From JAGQTE01 sp964648005 (GTDB taxonomy: Bacteria; Actinomycetota; Acidimicrobiia; Acidimicrobiales; Acidimicrobilacustridaceae): a stretch of 12,407 bases of DNA. A model generated the notes under the pieces. The model saw only the letters and a list, made by a program, of their open reading frames with translations. It was not told the DNA's origin and ran no database searches. Both the position numbers and the translations under genes were made by a program. The stretch's first letter is position 1. Each line of letters opens with the position of its first letter. The stretch spans positions 1 through 12,407 of the forward strand of contig CAZYKR010000122.1 in assembly GCA_964648005.1 (NCBI GenBank), written 5' to 3'. Shown here piece after piece: positions 6,425 through 12,407 of this stretch.

Positions 6425-7274
6425 ATGCGAGATGCGGCGGAACCTCAGACCTGCGAGCTGGCCGATGGCCGGGTGCTCGCCTACGACCAGCTCGGCGACC
6501 CCGACGGCACCTGCGTGATCAGCTGCCACGGTGGCATGAGCTCGCGCCTCGACGTGGCGCCCGCCCACGAGACGGCGCGACGCCTGGGCATCCGGCTGAT
6601 CGCGCCGGACCGTCCCGGCGTCGGTGCCTCGACCATCCAACCGGGGCGCACCCTGCTCGACTGGCCGACCGACGTGGCGGCACTCGCCGATCACCTGGGC
6701 GTCGACCGGTTCGCTGTCATGGGATGGTCGCTCGGCGGTCAGTACGCCATGGCCTGCGCCTCGGCGCTGCCCGATCGGGTGTCGGCGCTGGCCGTGATCG
6801 CCGGCTGCATCCCACCGACATGGCCCGACATGCTCGACGAGCTGAACCGCATGGACCGCAAGTTGCTCAAGCTGTCCGAGCAGCATCCCCGAACGGCGCG
6901 GTCGATCTTCCACCTGATGCACGCCACGGCCGAGCACGCGCCGAAGGCGATGGCGAAGCAGTCCGGCGTCTCGGGCGACACCGGCCGTGACGTCACGACG
7001 GCCATCGCCGAAGGGCTGCAGGATGCCGAAGGCGTGCGCGTCGAGTACGAGGTGTTCGCGGCACCGTGGGGGTTCGAGCCGAGCGACATCGCCGTGCGCA
7101 CCGACATCTGGCAGGGCGACACCGACGATCTGGTGCCGGCGTCGTGGGGTGAGCAGCTCGCCGCCGCCGTCCCGGACGCCACGCTGCACCTGGTGCCGGG
7201 CGACGCACTTCCTCTGGTACGACCACTGGGACGAGATCCTCGGCTCGCTCGTGGGCTCGACCGACCCGGCCTAG
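6425..7274 (+). CDS. Alpha/beta hydrolase, frameshifted near the 3' end
   Basis: It begins with the ATG at 6425 and has the alpha/beta-hydrolase order: a possible oxyanion segment C-H-G-G (34-37), P-D-R-P-G-V-G-A-S (61-69), nucleophile elbow G-W-S-L-G (S102), and acid-loop W-Q-G-D-T-D-D-L-V-P with D234 the likely acid. The catalytic His is not in this frame: after L-V-P-G-D (260) the reading goes into a long Arg/Ala/Pro-rich tail up to 7507 on top of the ACAD gene. Shifting by one base at about 7202-7207 restores H-F-L-W-Y-D-H-W-D-E-I-L-G-S-L-V, with the missing His, and a TAG at 7272-7274 that directly abuts the convergent ACAD stop at 7275. The repaired protein would have 282 residues, normal for the family. 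It is either a sequencing error or a young mutation. Likely esterase or C-C/epoxide-type hydrolase; substrate unknown. Confidence 0.83.
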
Positions 7275-8468
7275 TCAGGCCGGCCGGGGCTCGCGCGGCA
7301 GCCCCAGCACCCGTTCGCCGACGATGTTGCGCTGGATCTCGTTCGTGCCGGCGAACACCGACGCGGCGTGGTAGTAGAGCCAGCTCCGTTGCCACCGCCC
7401 GTCGCCGGGGTTGCCCTCGGCGTGCCACCACAGCGGTGACGCGTCGCCGAGGACCGCCATCGCCGTGTCGTGCAGTCGCTTGGACATCTCGGACCAGTAC
7501 AGCTTGAGGGCGCTGCCCTCGGGGCCGAGCGGCTTGCCCGCCTCGATCTTCGACACCGATCGCCAGTTGTGCAGCTGGAACAGGCGCACCTCGACGTAGG
7601 CCTCGGCCAGCCGTTGCTGGGTGCGCTCGTCGTCGTAGCGGCCCTCGTCGATGGCGAGGCGCAGCAGCTCTTCGAGGAGCTGGGCGTGGATGACGAGCTG
7701 GCGCGGGTTGGTGCCGCGCTCGTGTGTCAACGTCGACGACGACACGCGCCAGCCGTCGTCGACGGCGCCGATGCGCTGGCGGTCCGGCACGAACGCGTCG
7801 TCGAAGAACACCTCGTTGAAGTCGTACTCGTCCGTGATCTGCCGCAGTGGCCGGATGTCGACGCCCGGTTGGTGCATGTCGATGGCGAACGCCGTGATGC
7901 CCTTGTTCTTCGGGGCGTCGGGGTTCGTCCGCGCCAGCACCAGGCCCCAGTCGGCGAACTGGGCGTAGGACGTCCACACCTTCTGGCCGGTCAGGCGCCA
8001 CCCGCCGGCGGCGTCGTCACGGACCGCCCTGGTCGACAGCGCTGCCAGGTCGCTGCCGGCCCCCGGCTCGGAGAAGAGCTGGCACCACAGTGCCTCGGCC
8101 GAGAGGATCTGGGGCAGCCAGCGCGTCTGCTGCTCGGGCGTGCCGTGGGCCAGCAGCGTGGGGCCGACCAGGTTGATGCCGATGCGGCCGACCAGCTCGG
8201 GCGCCCGGGCGCGGGCCAGCTCCTCCTGGACGATGTAGTGCGACAGCGCGCCGGCGCCGCGCCCGCCGAACGCCTGCGGCCAGGTCACGCCGACCCATCC
8301 GCCGGCCGCCAGGGACGCCTGCCACCGCCGCAGGAACGCCACCTCCTCGGCCAGGTCGTCGAAGTGCGGCGGTAGCCCCTTGCCGTACTCCCAGGGCAGG
8401 TTGGCGCGCAGCCAGGCTCGGCACTCCGCCCGCAGGGCGTCCTGGTCGGGAGTGGGGCGCAGGTCCAT
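7275..8468 (-). CDS. Acyl-CoA dehydrogenase, alpha-type (catalytic FadE-like subunit)
   Basis: This is a full-length 397-residue ACAD starting at the ATG at 8468. The N-terminal helical domain includes W-V-G-V-T-W-P-Q-A-F-G-G-R (58-70). The beta-domain carries the FAD/substrate loop L-F-S-E-P-G-A-G-S-D (131-140) and L-T-G-Q-K-V-W-T-S (159-167). At the usual MCAD base position the sequence is V-F-A-G-T-N-E-I-Q-R (A373 replaces Glu). A candidate alternative base is E250 in L-T-H-E-R-G, the helix-G location used by isovaleryl-CoA and long-chain type dehydrogenases. It lies head to head with the beta ACAD at 8552, sharing one operator, and the two probably form an alpha2beta2 enzyme. TAGGAT lies 9 bases upstream of the ATG with no ribosome site. 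The stop is immediately adjacent to the convergent hydrolase stop. Confidence 0.93.
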   Translation of the reverse strand: MDLRPTPDQDALRAECRAWLRANLPWEYGKGLPPHFDDLAEEVAFLRRWQASLAAGGWVGVTWPQAFGGRGAGALSHYIVQEELARARAPELVGRIGINLVGPTLLAHGTPEQQTRWLPQILSAEALWCQLFSEPGAGSDLAALSTRAVRDDAAGGWRLTGQKVWTSYAQFADWGLVLARTNPDAPKNKGITAFAIDMHQPGVDIRPLRQITDEYDFNEVFFDDAFVPDRQRIGAVDDGWRVSSSTLTHERGTNPRQLVIHAQLLEELLRLAIDEGRYDDERTQQRLAEAYVEVRLFQLHNWRSVSKIEAGKPLGPEGSALKLYWSEMSKRLHDTAMAVLGDASPLWWHAEGNPGDGRWQRSWLYYHAASVFAGTNEIQRNIVGERVLGLPREPRPA

Positions 8469-8477
8469 CGCCGCCGC

Positions 8478-8483
8478 ATCCTA
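8478..8483 (-). promoter_or_regulatory. Predicted -10 box of the alpha ACAD
   Basis: TAGGAT on the minus strand, 9 bases before the ATG at 8468 and 16 bases from the edge of the palindrome at 8500. The intervening bases contain no Shine-Dalgarno. Confidence 0.5.
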
Positions 8484-8499
8484 GGCGCGGGGTCACCGG

Positions 8500-8519
8500 A
8501 CCTGACACTGGTGTCAGGT
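8500..8519. promoter_or_regulatory. Operator-like palindrome, copy 3 (near-perfect)
   Basis: ACCTGACACTGGTGTCAGGT has perfect 9-base arms around a central TG. It sits between divergent ACAD genes, 16 bases from the minus-strand -10 and 17 bases from the plus-strand -10, so one bound dimer would cover both -35 regions. It is the best of the three copies. Confidence 0.78.
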
Positions 8520-8536
8520 CATCGGGTCGGGCGCGC

Positions 8537-8542
8537 TAGCGT
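8537..8542 (+). promoter_or_regulatory. Predicted -10 box of the second beta ACAD
   Basis: TAGCGT fits TANNNT, lies 17 bases after the palindrome and 9 bases before the ATG at 8552, with no ribosome site. Confidence 0.5.
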
Positions 8543-8551
8543 TGCCCGGCG

Positions 8552-9640
8552 ATGGACTTCGAGCTCTCGGACGATCAGGTGGCGTTGGCCGAGGCGGCCC
8601 GCGACCTCCTCGACGGGCACGCGAGCCCGGCAGCCGTGCGTGCTCGGGTGGACGGCGACGGCGGCACCGATCCGGCGCTGTGGGACGCCATGGTGGCGCA
8701 GGGGTGGACGGCGATCGCCGTGCCCGAGGCGCTCGGCGGAATGGGGCTCGGGTGGGTGGAGCTGGCGGTGCTGCTCGAACAGCTCGGCGAGCACGTCGCT
8801 CCGGCACCGTTCCTCCAACACGCCGTGGCCACCGACGCCCTCGTGCGCGCCGTGGCGTCGGGGCAGGCGCCCGACGCAGCCGCCGCGTGGCTCGAACGCC
8901 TCGTCGCCGCGACGTCCGTCGGGGCGGTCGCGTCCCAGCCGGTGACGGCGGTGGTCGACGGTGACGGCTGGCGGTTGTCCGGAACGCCGGAGCCGGTGCC
9001 GTTCGGGCCCGGCGCCGATCTGATCGTCGTGCGCAGCGACGACGCGCTGTTCGCCGTCGAGGTGGACGACGCGCTGCGCCCGAGCGTCGAACCGGCGATG
9101 GATCGCACACGCGAGCTGGGGTGGCTGCACCTCGACGCCACCCCGGCGATCCGCCTGGGCGGCCCCGATGCGGTGGCGGTGTTCTGCGATGCCGGAGCTA
9201 CGGCGTACGCGGCGGAGTTGCTGGGCATCGGCGCTCGCGCCCTCGACCTTGCCGTCGCGTACGCCGGCGAGCGCGAGCAGTTCGGTCGCCCGATCGGGTC
9301 GTTCCAGGCGATCAAGCACCGGTGCGCCGACATGCTCGTGGACGTCGAGGGCATGCGCTCAGTCGTCTACTACGCCGCCTGGTGCCTGGCGGCCGACGAC
9401 GACGACCGATCGGTGGCGGCGTCGACCGCCAAGACCTGGTGCTCGGACGCGGCGACGCGGGTCGTGGCGTCGTGCCTGCAGGTGCACGGCGGCATCGGCT
9501 TCACCTGGGAGTGCGACGTGCACCTGTACCTCAAGCGGGCACAGCTCGACCGCGTCAGCTTCGGCGACGCCACCCACCACCGTGCACGGCTCGGCGGTCT
9601 GCTGCGGGCGCGGGTCGAGGCCGGCGCCTCGGTCATCTGA
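8552..9640 (+). CDS. Acyl-CoA dehydrogenase, beta-type (probably non-catalytic subunit)
   Basis: The 362-residue product starts MDFELSDDQVALAEAARDLL. It is the same length as the beta ACAD at 1145 and shares its pattern: A-I-A-V-P-E-A-L-G-G-M-G-L-G (54-67), no EPGAGSD loop, R-E-Q-F-G-R-P-I-G-S-F-Q-A-I-K-H (241-256), and V-H-G-G-I-G-F-T-W-E (311-320). At the MCAD base position it has S-F-G-D-A-T (F338 in place of Glu). It is therefore likely the FAD/structural partner of the alpha protein encoded at 7275-8468, from which it is transcribed divergently under the shared operator. Its last 8 bases overlap the convergent acyl-CoA ligase gene. The family call is firm; the subunit assignment is inferred from missing motifs. 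Confidence 0.92.
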   Translation: MDFELSDDQVALAEAARDLLDGHASPAAVRARVDGDGGTDPALWDAMVAQGWTAIAVPEALGGMGLGWVELAVLLEQLGEHVAPAPFLQHAVATDALVRAVASGQAPDAAAAWLERLVAATSVGAVASQPVTAVVDGDGWRLSGTPEPVPFGPGADLIVVRSDDALFAVEVDDALRPSVEPAMDRTRELGWLHLDATPAIRLGGPDAVAVFCDAGATAYAAELLGIGARALDLAVAYAGEREQFGRPIGSFQAIKHRCADMLVDVEGMRSVVYYAAWCLAADDDDRSVAASTAKTWCSDAATRVVASCLQVHGGIGFTWECDVHLYLKRAQLDRVSFGDATHHRARLGGLLRARVEAGASVI

Positions 9641-11051
9641 GCGCCGCCTTGTCCACCTTGCCGGAGGCAAGCACGGGCAGGGTGTCGACGACCTGGATCA
9701 CCTCGGGGGTCTTGAACCGGGAGAGGCCCTGCGACGCGCACCAGGCGCGGCAGGCATCGAGGTCGAACTCCGTCTCGCGTTCGACGACGATGTAGGCGGC
9801 GACGACCTCACCGAGGCGGTCGTCGGGTCGGCCGACGACGGCGGCCTGGCGGATCGACGGGTGCGCCTCGAGCACCTGCTCCACCTCGGCGGCAGCGATG
9901 TTCTCACCGCCGCGGATGATGACGTCCTGCACGCGACCGGTGATGGTCAGCCACCCGTCGGGGTCGATGGTCGCCAGGTCGCCGGTGCGGAACCAGCCGT
10001 CGGGGTCGCGCGCCGGGTCGAGGGTGCCGTCGTCGCGCAGGTAGCCGGCGAAGAGCTCCGGGCCGCGCACGCAGAGCTCGCCCGGGCCGCTGCCGGCATC
10101 GTCGCCGGTCGCGGGGTCGACCAGGCGCAGCTCGACCCCCTCGAGCGGGTGACCCTCACAGGTCGCCCGCATGGTTGGCGGATCGTCGATCGTCGTCGTG
10201 GCGATCGTCGGTGCCTCGGTCGAACCGTAGGTGCGCTTGACGACGGCGCCGAGCCGCTCGGCGGCGCGCTCGACGAACGCCGGGGTGACGCCGGCGCCGC
10301 CGCTCGAGATGAGCCGCAACGTCGCCACGCGCTCGGGTCGGAACCCGGGGTCGTTCATGAGCCCGACGAAGAAGGTGGGGGGACCGACCATGAACGTGAC
10401 CCCGTGATGCTCGATCGCCGCCAGCGCCTCGTCGGGGCGCCACCGTGCCATCGGTACGCACGCCATCTGCGCCGCGCCCGGGACCAGCACCCCGTTCAGC
10501 AGCCCGGACATGTGTGCCATCGGCGCTGGCATGAGCACGACGTCATCCGGACCGAGTCCATGCACCCCCGGCATCTGGGTTGCCTTGTGTGCCAACGCGT
10601 CGTGGGTGTGCGCCACCAGTTTCGGCGTACCGGTGGAGCCGGAGGTGGCGAGCACGACAGCCAGCGCCGGGTCGACCGATCGAGGTGGGTCCGCCGGCGT
10701 GGCGTCGAGCCTTCCCGCCGCCAGCCGTTCCGCCGCGTCGGGCCCGACGATGTGCACCGCCGGACGCAACCGCGCCACGAGCGACGCCACCTCGGCCTCG
10801 GTGGCGGCCGGGTGCAGCGGCGCGGCCACGGCGCCGAGGCGCCAGCAGGCGCGCAGCAGGATGACGTGCGACCGTCCGGTCGGCAGCTGGAAGGCCACCA
10901 CGTGTCCGGCGCTGACGCCGACGGCACGCAGCCGGTCGGCGAGGTCGTCGCTCGCCGCCGTCAGGGCGCCGAACATCGTCGTGCTGTCGGCATCGACGAG
11001 AGCGGCGCGTTCGCCGGTGGCACGGCGCAGCAGCGAGTCGAGCAGGGTCAC
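9633..11051 (-). CDS. AMP-forming acyl-CoA synthetase (ANL superfamily ligase)
   Basis: It activates a carboxylate with ATP to an acyl-adenylate, then to the CoA thioester, in the cytoplasm. In 472 residues the full motif set is visible: P-loop A-T-S-G-S-T-G-T-P-K (135-144), A5 T-Y-G-S-T-E-A (274-280), G-E-L-C-V-R-G-P-E (324-332), A7 W-F-R-T-G-D-L (353-359), A8 hinge G-R-V-Q-D-V-I-I-R-G-G-E-N-I (372-385), and the adenylating lysine in A-S-G-K-V-D-K (K465). It is somewhat shorter than many FadD proteins and ends soon after K465. The start is the GTG at 11051, with GAGG overlapping the stop of the upstream alcohol dehydrogenase gene 7 bases away, so the two genes are cotranscribed. Substrate is undetermined; the context suggests an acid feeding the ACADs. 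Confidence 0.94.
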   Translation of the reverse strand: MTLLDSLLRRATGERAALVDADSTTMFGALTAASDDLADRLRAVGVSAGHVVAFQLPTGRSHVILLRACWRLGAVAAPLHPAATEAEVASLVARLRPAVHIVGPDAAERLAAGRLDATPADPPRSVDPALAVVLATSGSTGTPKLVAHTHDALAHKATQMPGVHGLGPDDVVLMPAPMAHMSGLLNGVLVPGAAQMACVPMARWRPDEALAAIEHHGVTFMVGPPTFFVGLMNDPGFRPERVATLRLISSGGAGVTPAFVERAAERLGAVVKRTYGSTEAPTIATTTIDDPPTMRATCEGHPLEGVELRLVDPATGDDAGSGPGELCVRGPELFAGYLRDDGTLDPARDPDGWFRTGDLATIDPDGWLTITGRVQDVIIRGGENIAAAEVEQVLEAHPSIRQAAVVGRPDDRLGEVVAAYIVVERETEFDLDACRAWCASQGLSRFKTPEVIQVVDTLPVLASGKVDKAALR

Positions 11052-11058
11052 CGACGCC

Positions 11059-12291
11059 TCATCGGAAGTCGAAGGCGACCTTGATGGCGCCGGTCGTGCC
11101 CTGGTCGATGATCGTGGCGAACGCGTCGCGCCACGCCTCGAGGCGGAAGGTGTGGGTCAGCATCGGGGCCAGGTCGATCGTGCCGTCCTCGACCAAGGCC
11201 AGGTAGTGCTCGATGGCGTGGCGGCGTTCGCCTCGCACCGTCTCGACGCCGAAGGCGTTGGACCCGATCAGCCGGAGCTCCTTGAAGTACCACGGCGTCC
11301 ACTCGAAGCGCGCCGGCGACGCCACGCCGAGCTGCACCAGCGCGCCGCCGTGCGCCAGCACCCGCAGGCCGACCTCGACCGTCTGCGGGTACCCGACGGT
11401 GTCGTAGACCACGTCGATGTGCCCCGGGTAGGCCACGGGCAGGCCCGCCCAGGGCGCCCGCAGGGTGGCACCCGACCAGCCGGCGAGCGCCTCGATGACG
11501 GCTTCGGCGGGTTCGGGTGCGACCACGTGGGCGCCGAGTCGCTGGGCGAAGGCCGCCTGCGCCGGCCACCGGGCGATCGTCGCCACCTCCACGTCGGGGT
11601 AGAGGGCGCCGAGGATGGCGGTGGCGCAGGTGCCGAGCGCGCCGGCGCCGTACACGACGACCCGACCGCCCGGCGGTGGAGGCGTGCGCACGATGGCGTG
11701 CAGGGCTACCGAGAACGGGTCGGCGAGCACGGCCACTTCGTCGGGGATGGCGTCGGGCACGGGGAAGACCATCAGGTCGTGCGCGGGCAGCAACTCGGCG
11801 AACCCGCCGGTGGCGTCGGACGAGTTGCCGGTGTGGATGCCCGGCGCCAACCGGCCGTCGCAGAAGCTCCAGCACGCCGAGTAGTCGCCGCCGCGGCAGG
11901 CCGGGCACGGCGGATCGACGCCGCGCGGGCCGCAGCTCAGCCACGGGTTGAGCACCACCCGGGTGCCGGGCTCGATCTCGGACCGCACCGCAGGTCCCCG
12001 GTCGGTGACCGTGGCGACGACCTCGTGGCCGAGCACCTGCGGGAACGAGATGAACGCCGTCATCGGGTTGTCGTCGGCGTCGTCGAAGTCCATCAGGACC
12101 TGCTTGGTGTCCGACCCGCAGATGCCGGTGAGCCGGGTCTGCAGCACCAGCCAGTCGTCAGCCAGCAGCGTCGGGTCGGGTCGGTCCTCGACGGCCATCG
12201 GCGTGGTGGCGAGATGGCGCGTCAACCGGTCGGCGTCGTCGGGCGGCGGCGGCACCGCGCCGGGGTCGGTGCCGAACACGAGCGCCCTCAC
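11059..12291 (-). CDS. Zinc-dependent medium-chain alcohol dehydrogenase
   Basis: The 410-residue product has the MDR layout. Catalytic zinc ligands are C58 (G-I-C-G-S-D) and H89-E90 (L-G-H-E), with D191 (L-A-D-P-F) at the usual third position. The structural-zinc cluster is C-x8-C-x2-C-x7-C (C120, C129, C132, C140), slightly stretched compared with the standard spacing. The Rossmann motif is V-Y-G-A-G-A-L-G (213-220). Residues about 60-85 and 115-160 are longer than in a typical 340-370 residue enzyme. It would interconvert an alcohol and an aldehyde or ketone with a nicotinamide cofactor. The start is the GTG at 12291, whose GTGA overlaps the stop of the preceding gene; the next gene follows after 7 bases. 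This is consistent with a three-gene operon. Confidence 0.93.
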   Translation of the reverse strand: MRALVFGTDPGAVPPPPDDADRLTRHLATTPMAVEDRPDPTLLADDWLVLQTRLTGICGSDTKQVLMDFDDADDNPMTAFISFPQVLGHEVVATVTDRGPAVRSEIEPGTRVVLNPWLSCGPRGVDPPCPACRGGDYSACWSFCDGRLAPGIHTGNSSDATGGFAELLPAHDLMVFPVPDAIPDEVAVLADPFSVALHAIVRTPPPPGGRVVVYGAGALGTCATAILGALYPDVEVATIARWPAQAAFAQRLGAHVVAPEPAEAVIEALAGWSGATLRAPWAGLPVAYPGHIDVVYDTVGYPQTVEVGLRVLAHGGALVQLGVASPARFEWTPWYFKELRLIGSNAFGVETVRGERRHAIEHYLALVEDGTIDLAPMLTHTFRLEAWRDAFATIIDQGTTGAIKVAFDFR

Positions 12292-12407
12292 GAGGCGGCG
12301 CCCGGGCGCATGGCCTCGATGGTGGCGGCGAGGAAGGCGTCGAGCGCCGCCGTCTTGAACTCGACGACACCTCGCATGTCATCGGGCGTGTAGGTCTCGA
12401 AGGCGTC
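12288..12407 (-). CDS. C-terminal fragment of an unidentified protein
   Basis: Only the last 39 residues are present (…Y-T-P-D-D-M-R-G-V-V-E-F-K-T-A-A-L-D-A-F…). The fragment is mostly amphipathic helix and ends at a TGA that overlaps the start of the alcohol dehydrogenase gene by four bases (GTGA), so it is translationally coupled to it. The fragment is too short for me to name a family. Confidence 0.6.
   Translation of the reverse strand, partial: DAFETYTPDDMRGVVEFKTAALDAFLAATIEAMRPGAAS

Noticed and set aside
7275..7507. The in-frame extension of the hydrolase past the frameshift
   Set aside because: The tail is Arg/Ala/Pro-rich, lies antisense to the conserved C-terminus of the ACAD, and lacks the catalytic His restored by the one-base shift.
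9168..11084. A 638-residue plus-strand open frame opposite the ligase
   Set aside because: It overlaps the 3' end of the beta ACAD out of frame and lies opposite a ligase with all ANL motifs, so it is a GC-rich antisense shadow.
10510..12393. A 627-residue plus-strand open frame opposite the ligase and alcohol dehydrogenase
   Set aside because: The minus-strand genes carry complete catalytic motifs and coupled starts; this frame has none.

Overview
This is a 12.4 kb stretch of very GC-rich DNA. By eye it is about 70% GC with strong G/C at third codon positions. Dense GTG and ATG starts, many TANNNT -10 boxes lying 6-9 bases upstream of start codons with no Shine-Dalgarno, and an abundance of acyl-CoA dehydrogenases (ACADs) all point to an actinobacterium. 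The class Acidimicrobiia or a relative is my guess from gene content; no rRNA or tRNA is present to settle it. I see no mobile element, CRISPR array, tRNA or rRNA, and no gene-free stretch longer than about 160 bases.

Layout. (1) At 1-2233, the N-terminus of an alpha-type ACAD (minus strand, running off the left edge) and a beta-type ACAD (plus strand) point away from each other. Between them lies a plus-strand gene for a seven-helix SWEET-like protein with two PQ-loop repeats. (2) At 2240-6356, a compact minus-strand operon reads in the order crotonase-family protein, CaiB/BaiF CoA-transferase, small lipoprotein, C-terminally anchored exported protein. (3) At 6425-7274, a divergent plus-strand alpha/beta hydrolase carries a single-base frameshift near its 3' end. 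(4) At 7275-9640, a second divergent ACAD pair has an alpha-type gene on minus and a beta-type gene on plus. (5) At 9633-12407, a minus-strand operon holds the tail of an unidentified gene, a zinc-dependent alcohol dehydrogenase and an acyl-CoA ligase of the AMP-forming superfamily.

How it fits together. Ligase and CoA-transferase would activate an acid to its CoA thioester. The two ACAD alpha/beta pairs would desaturate it, the crotonase-family protein would act on the enoyl-CoA or a ring, and the alcohol dehydrogenase and hydrolase could feed alcohols or esters in. This resembles an actinobacterial catabolic locus for a branched, cyclic or steroid/terpenoid-like acid. The substrate cannot be read from the sequence.

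The most interesting signal is regulatory. A 20-bp palindrome, consensus ACCTGACR-N4-YGTCAGGT, occurs three times (314-333, 1103-1122, 8500-8519). Each copy sits directly upstream of ACAD promoters, and one of them is placed almost symmetrically between the two divergent ACAD -10 boxes. This defines a small local regulon whose regulator is not in the window. The SWEET-like gene is bracketed by two of the copies, which suggests import or export of the pathway's substrate or product.
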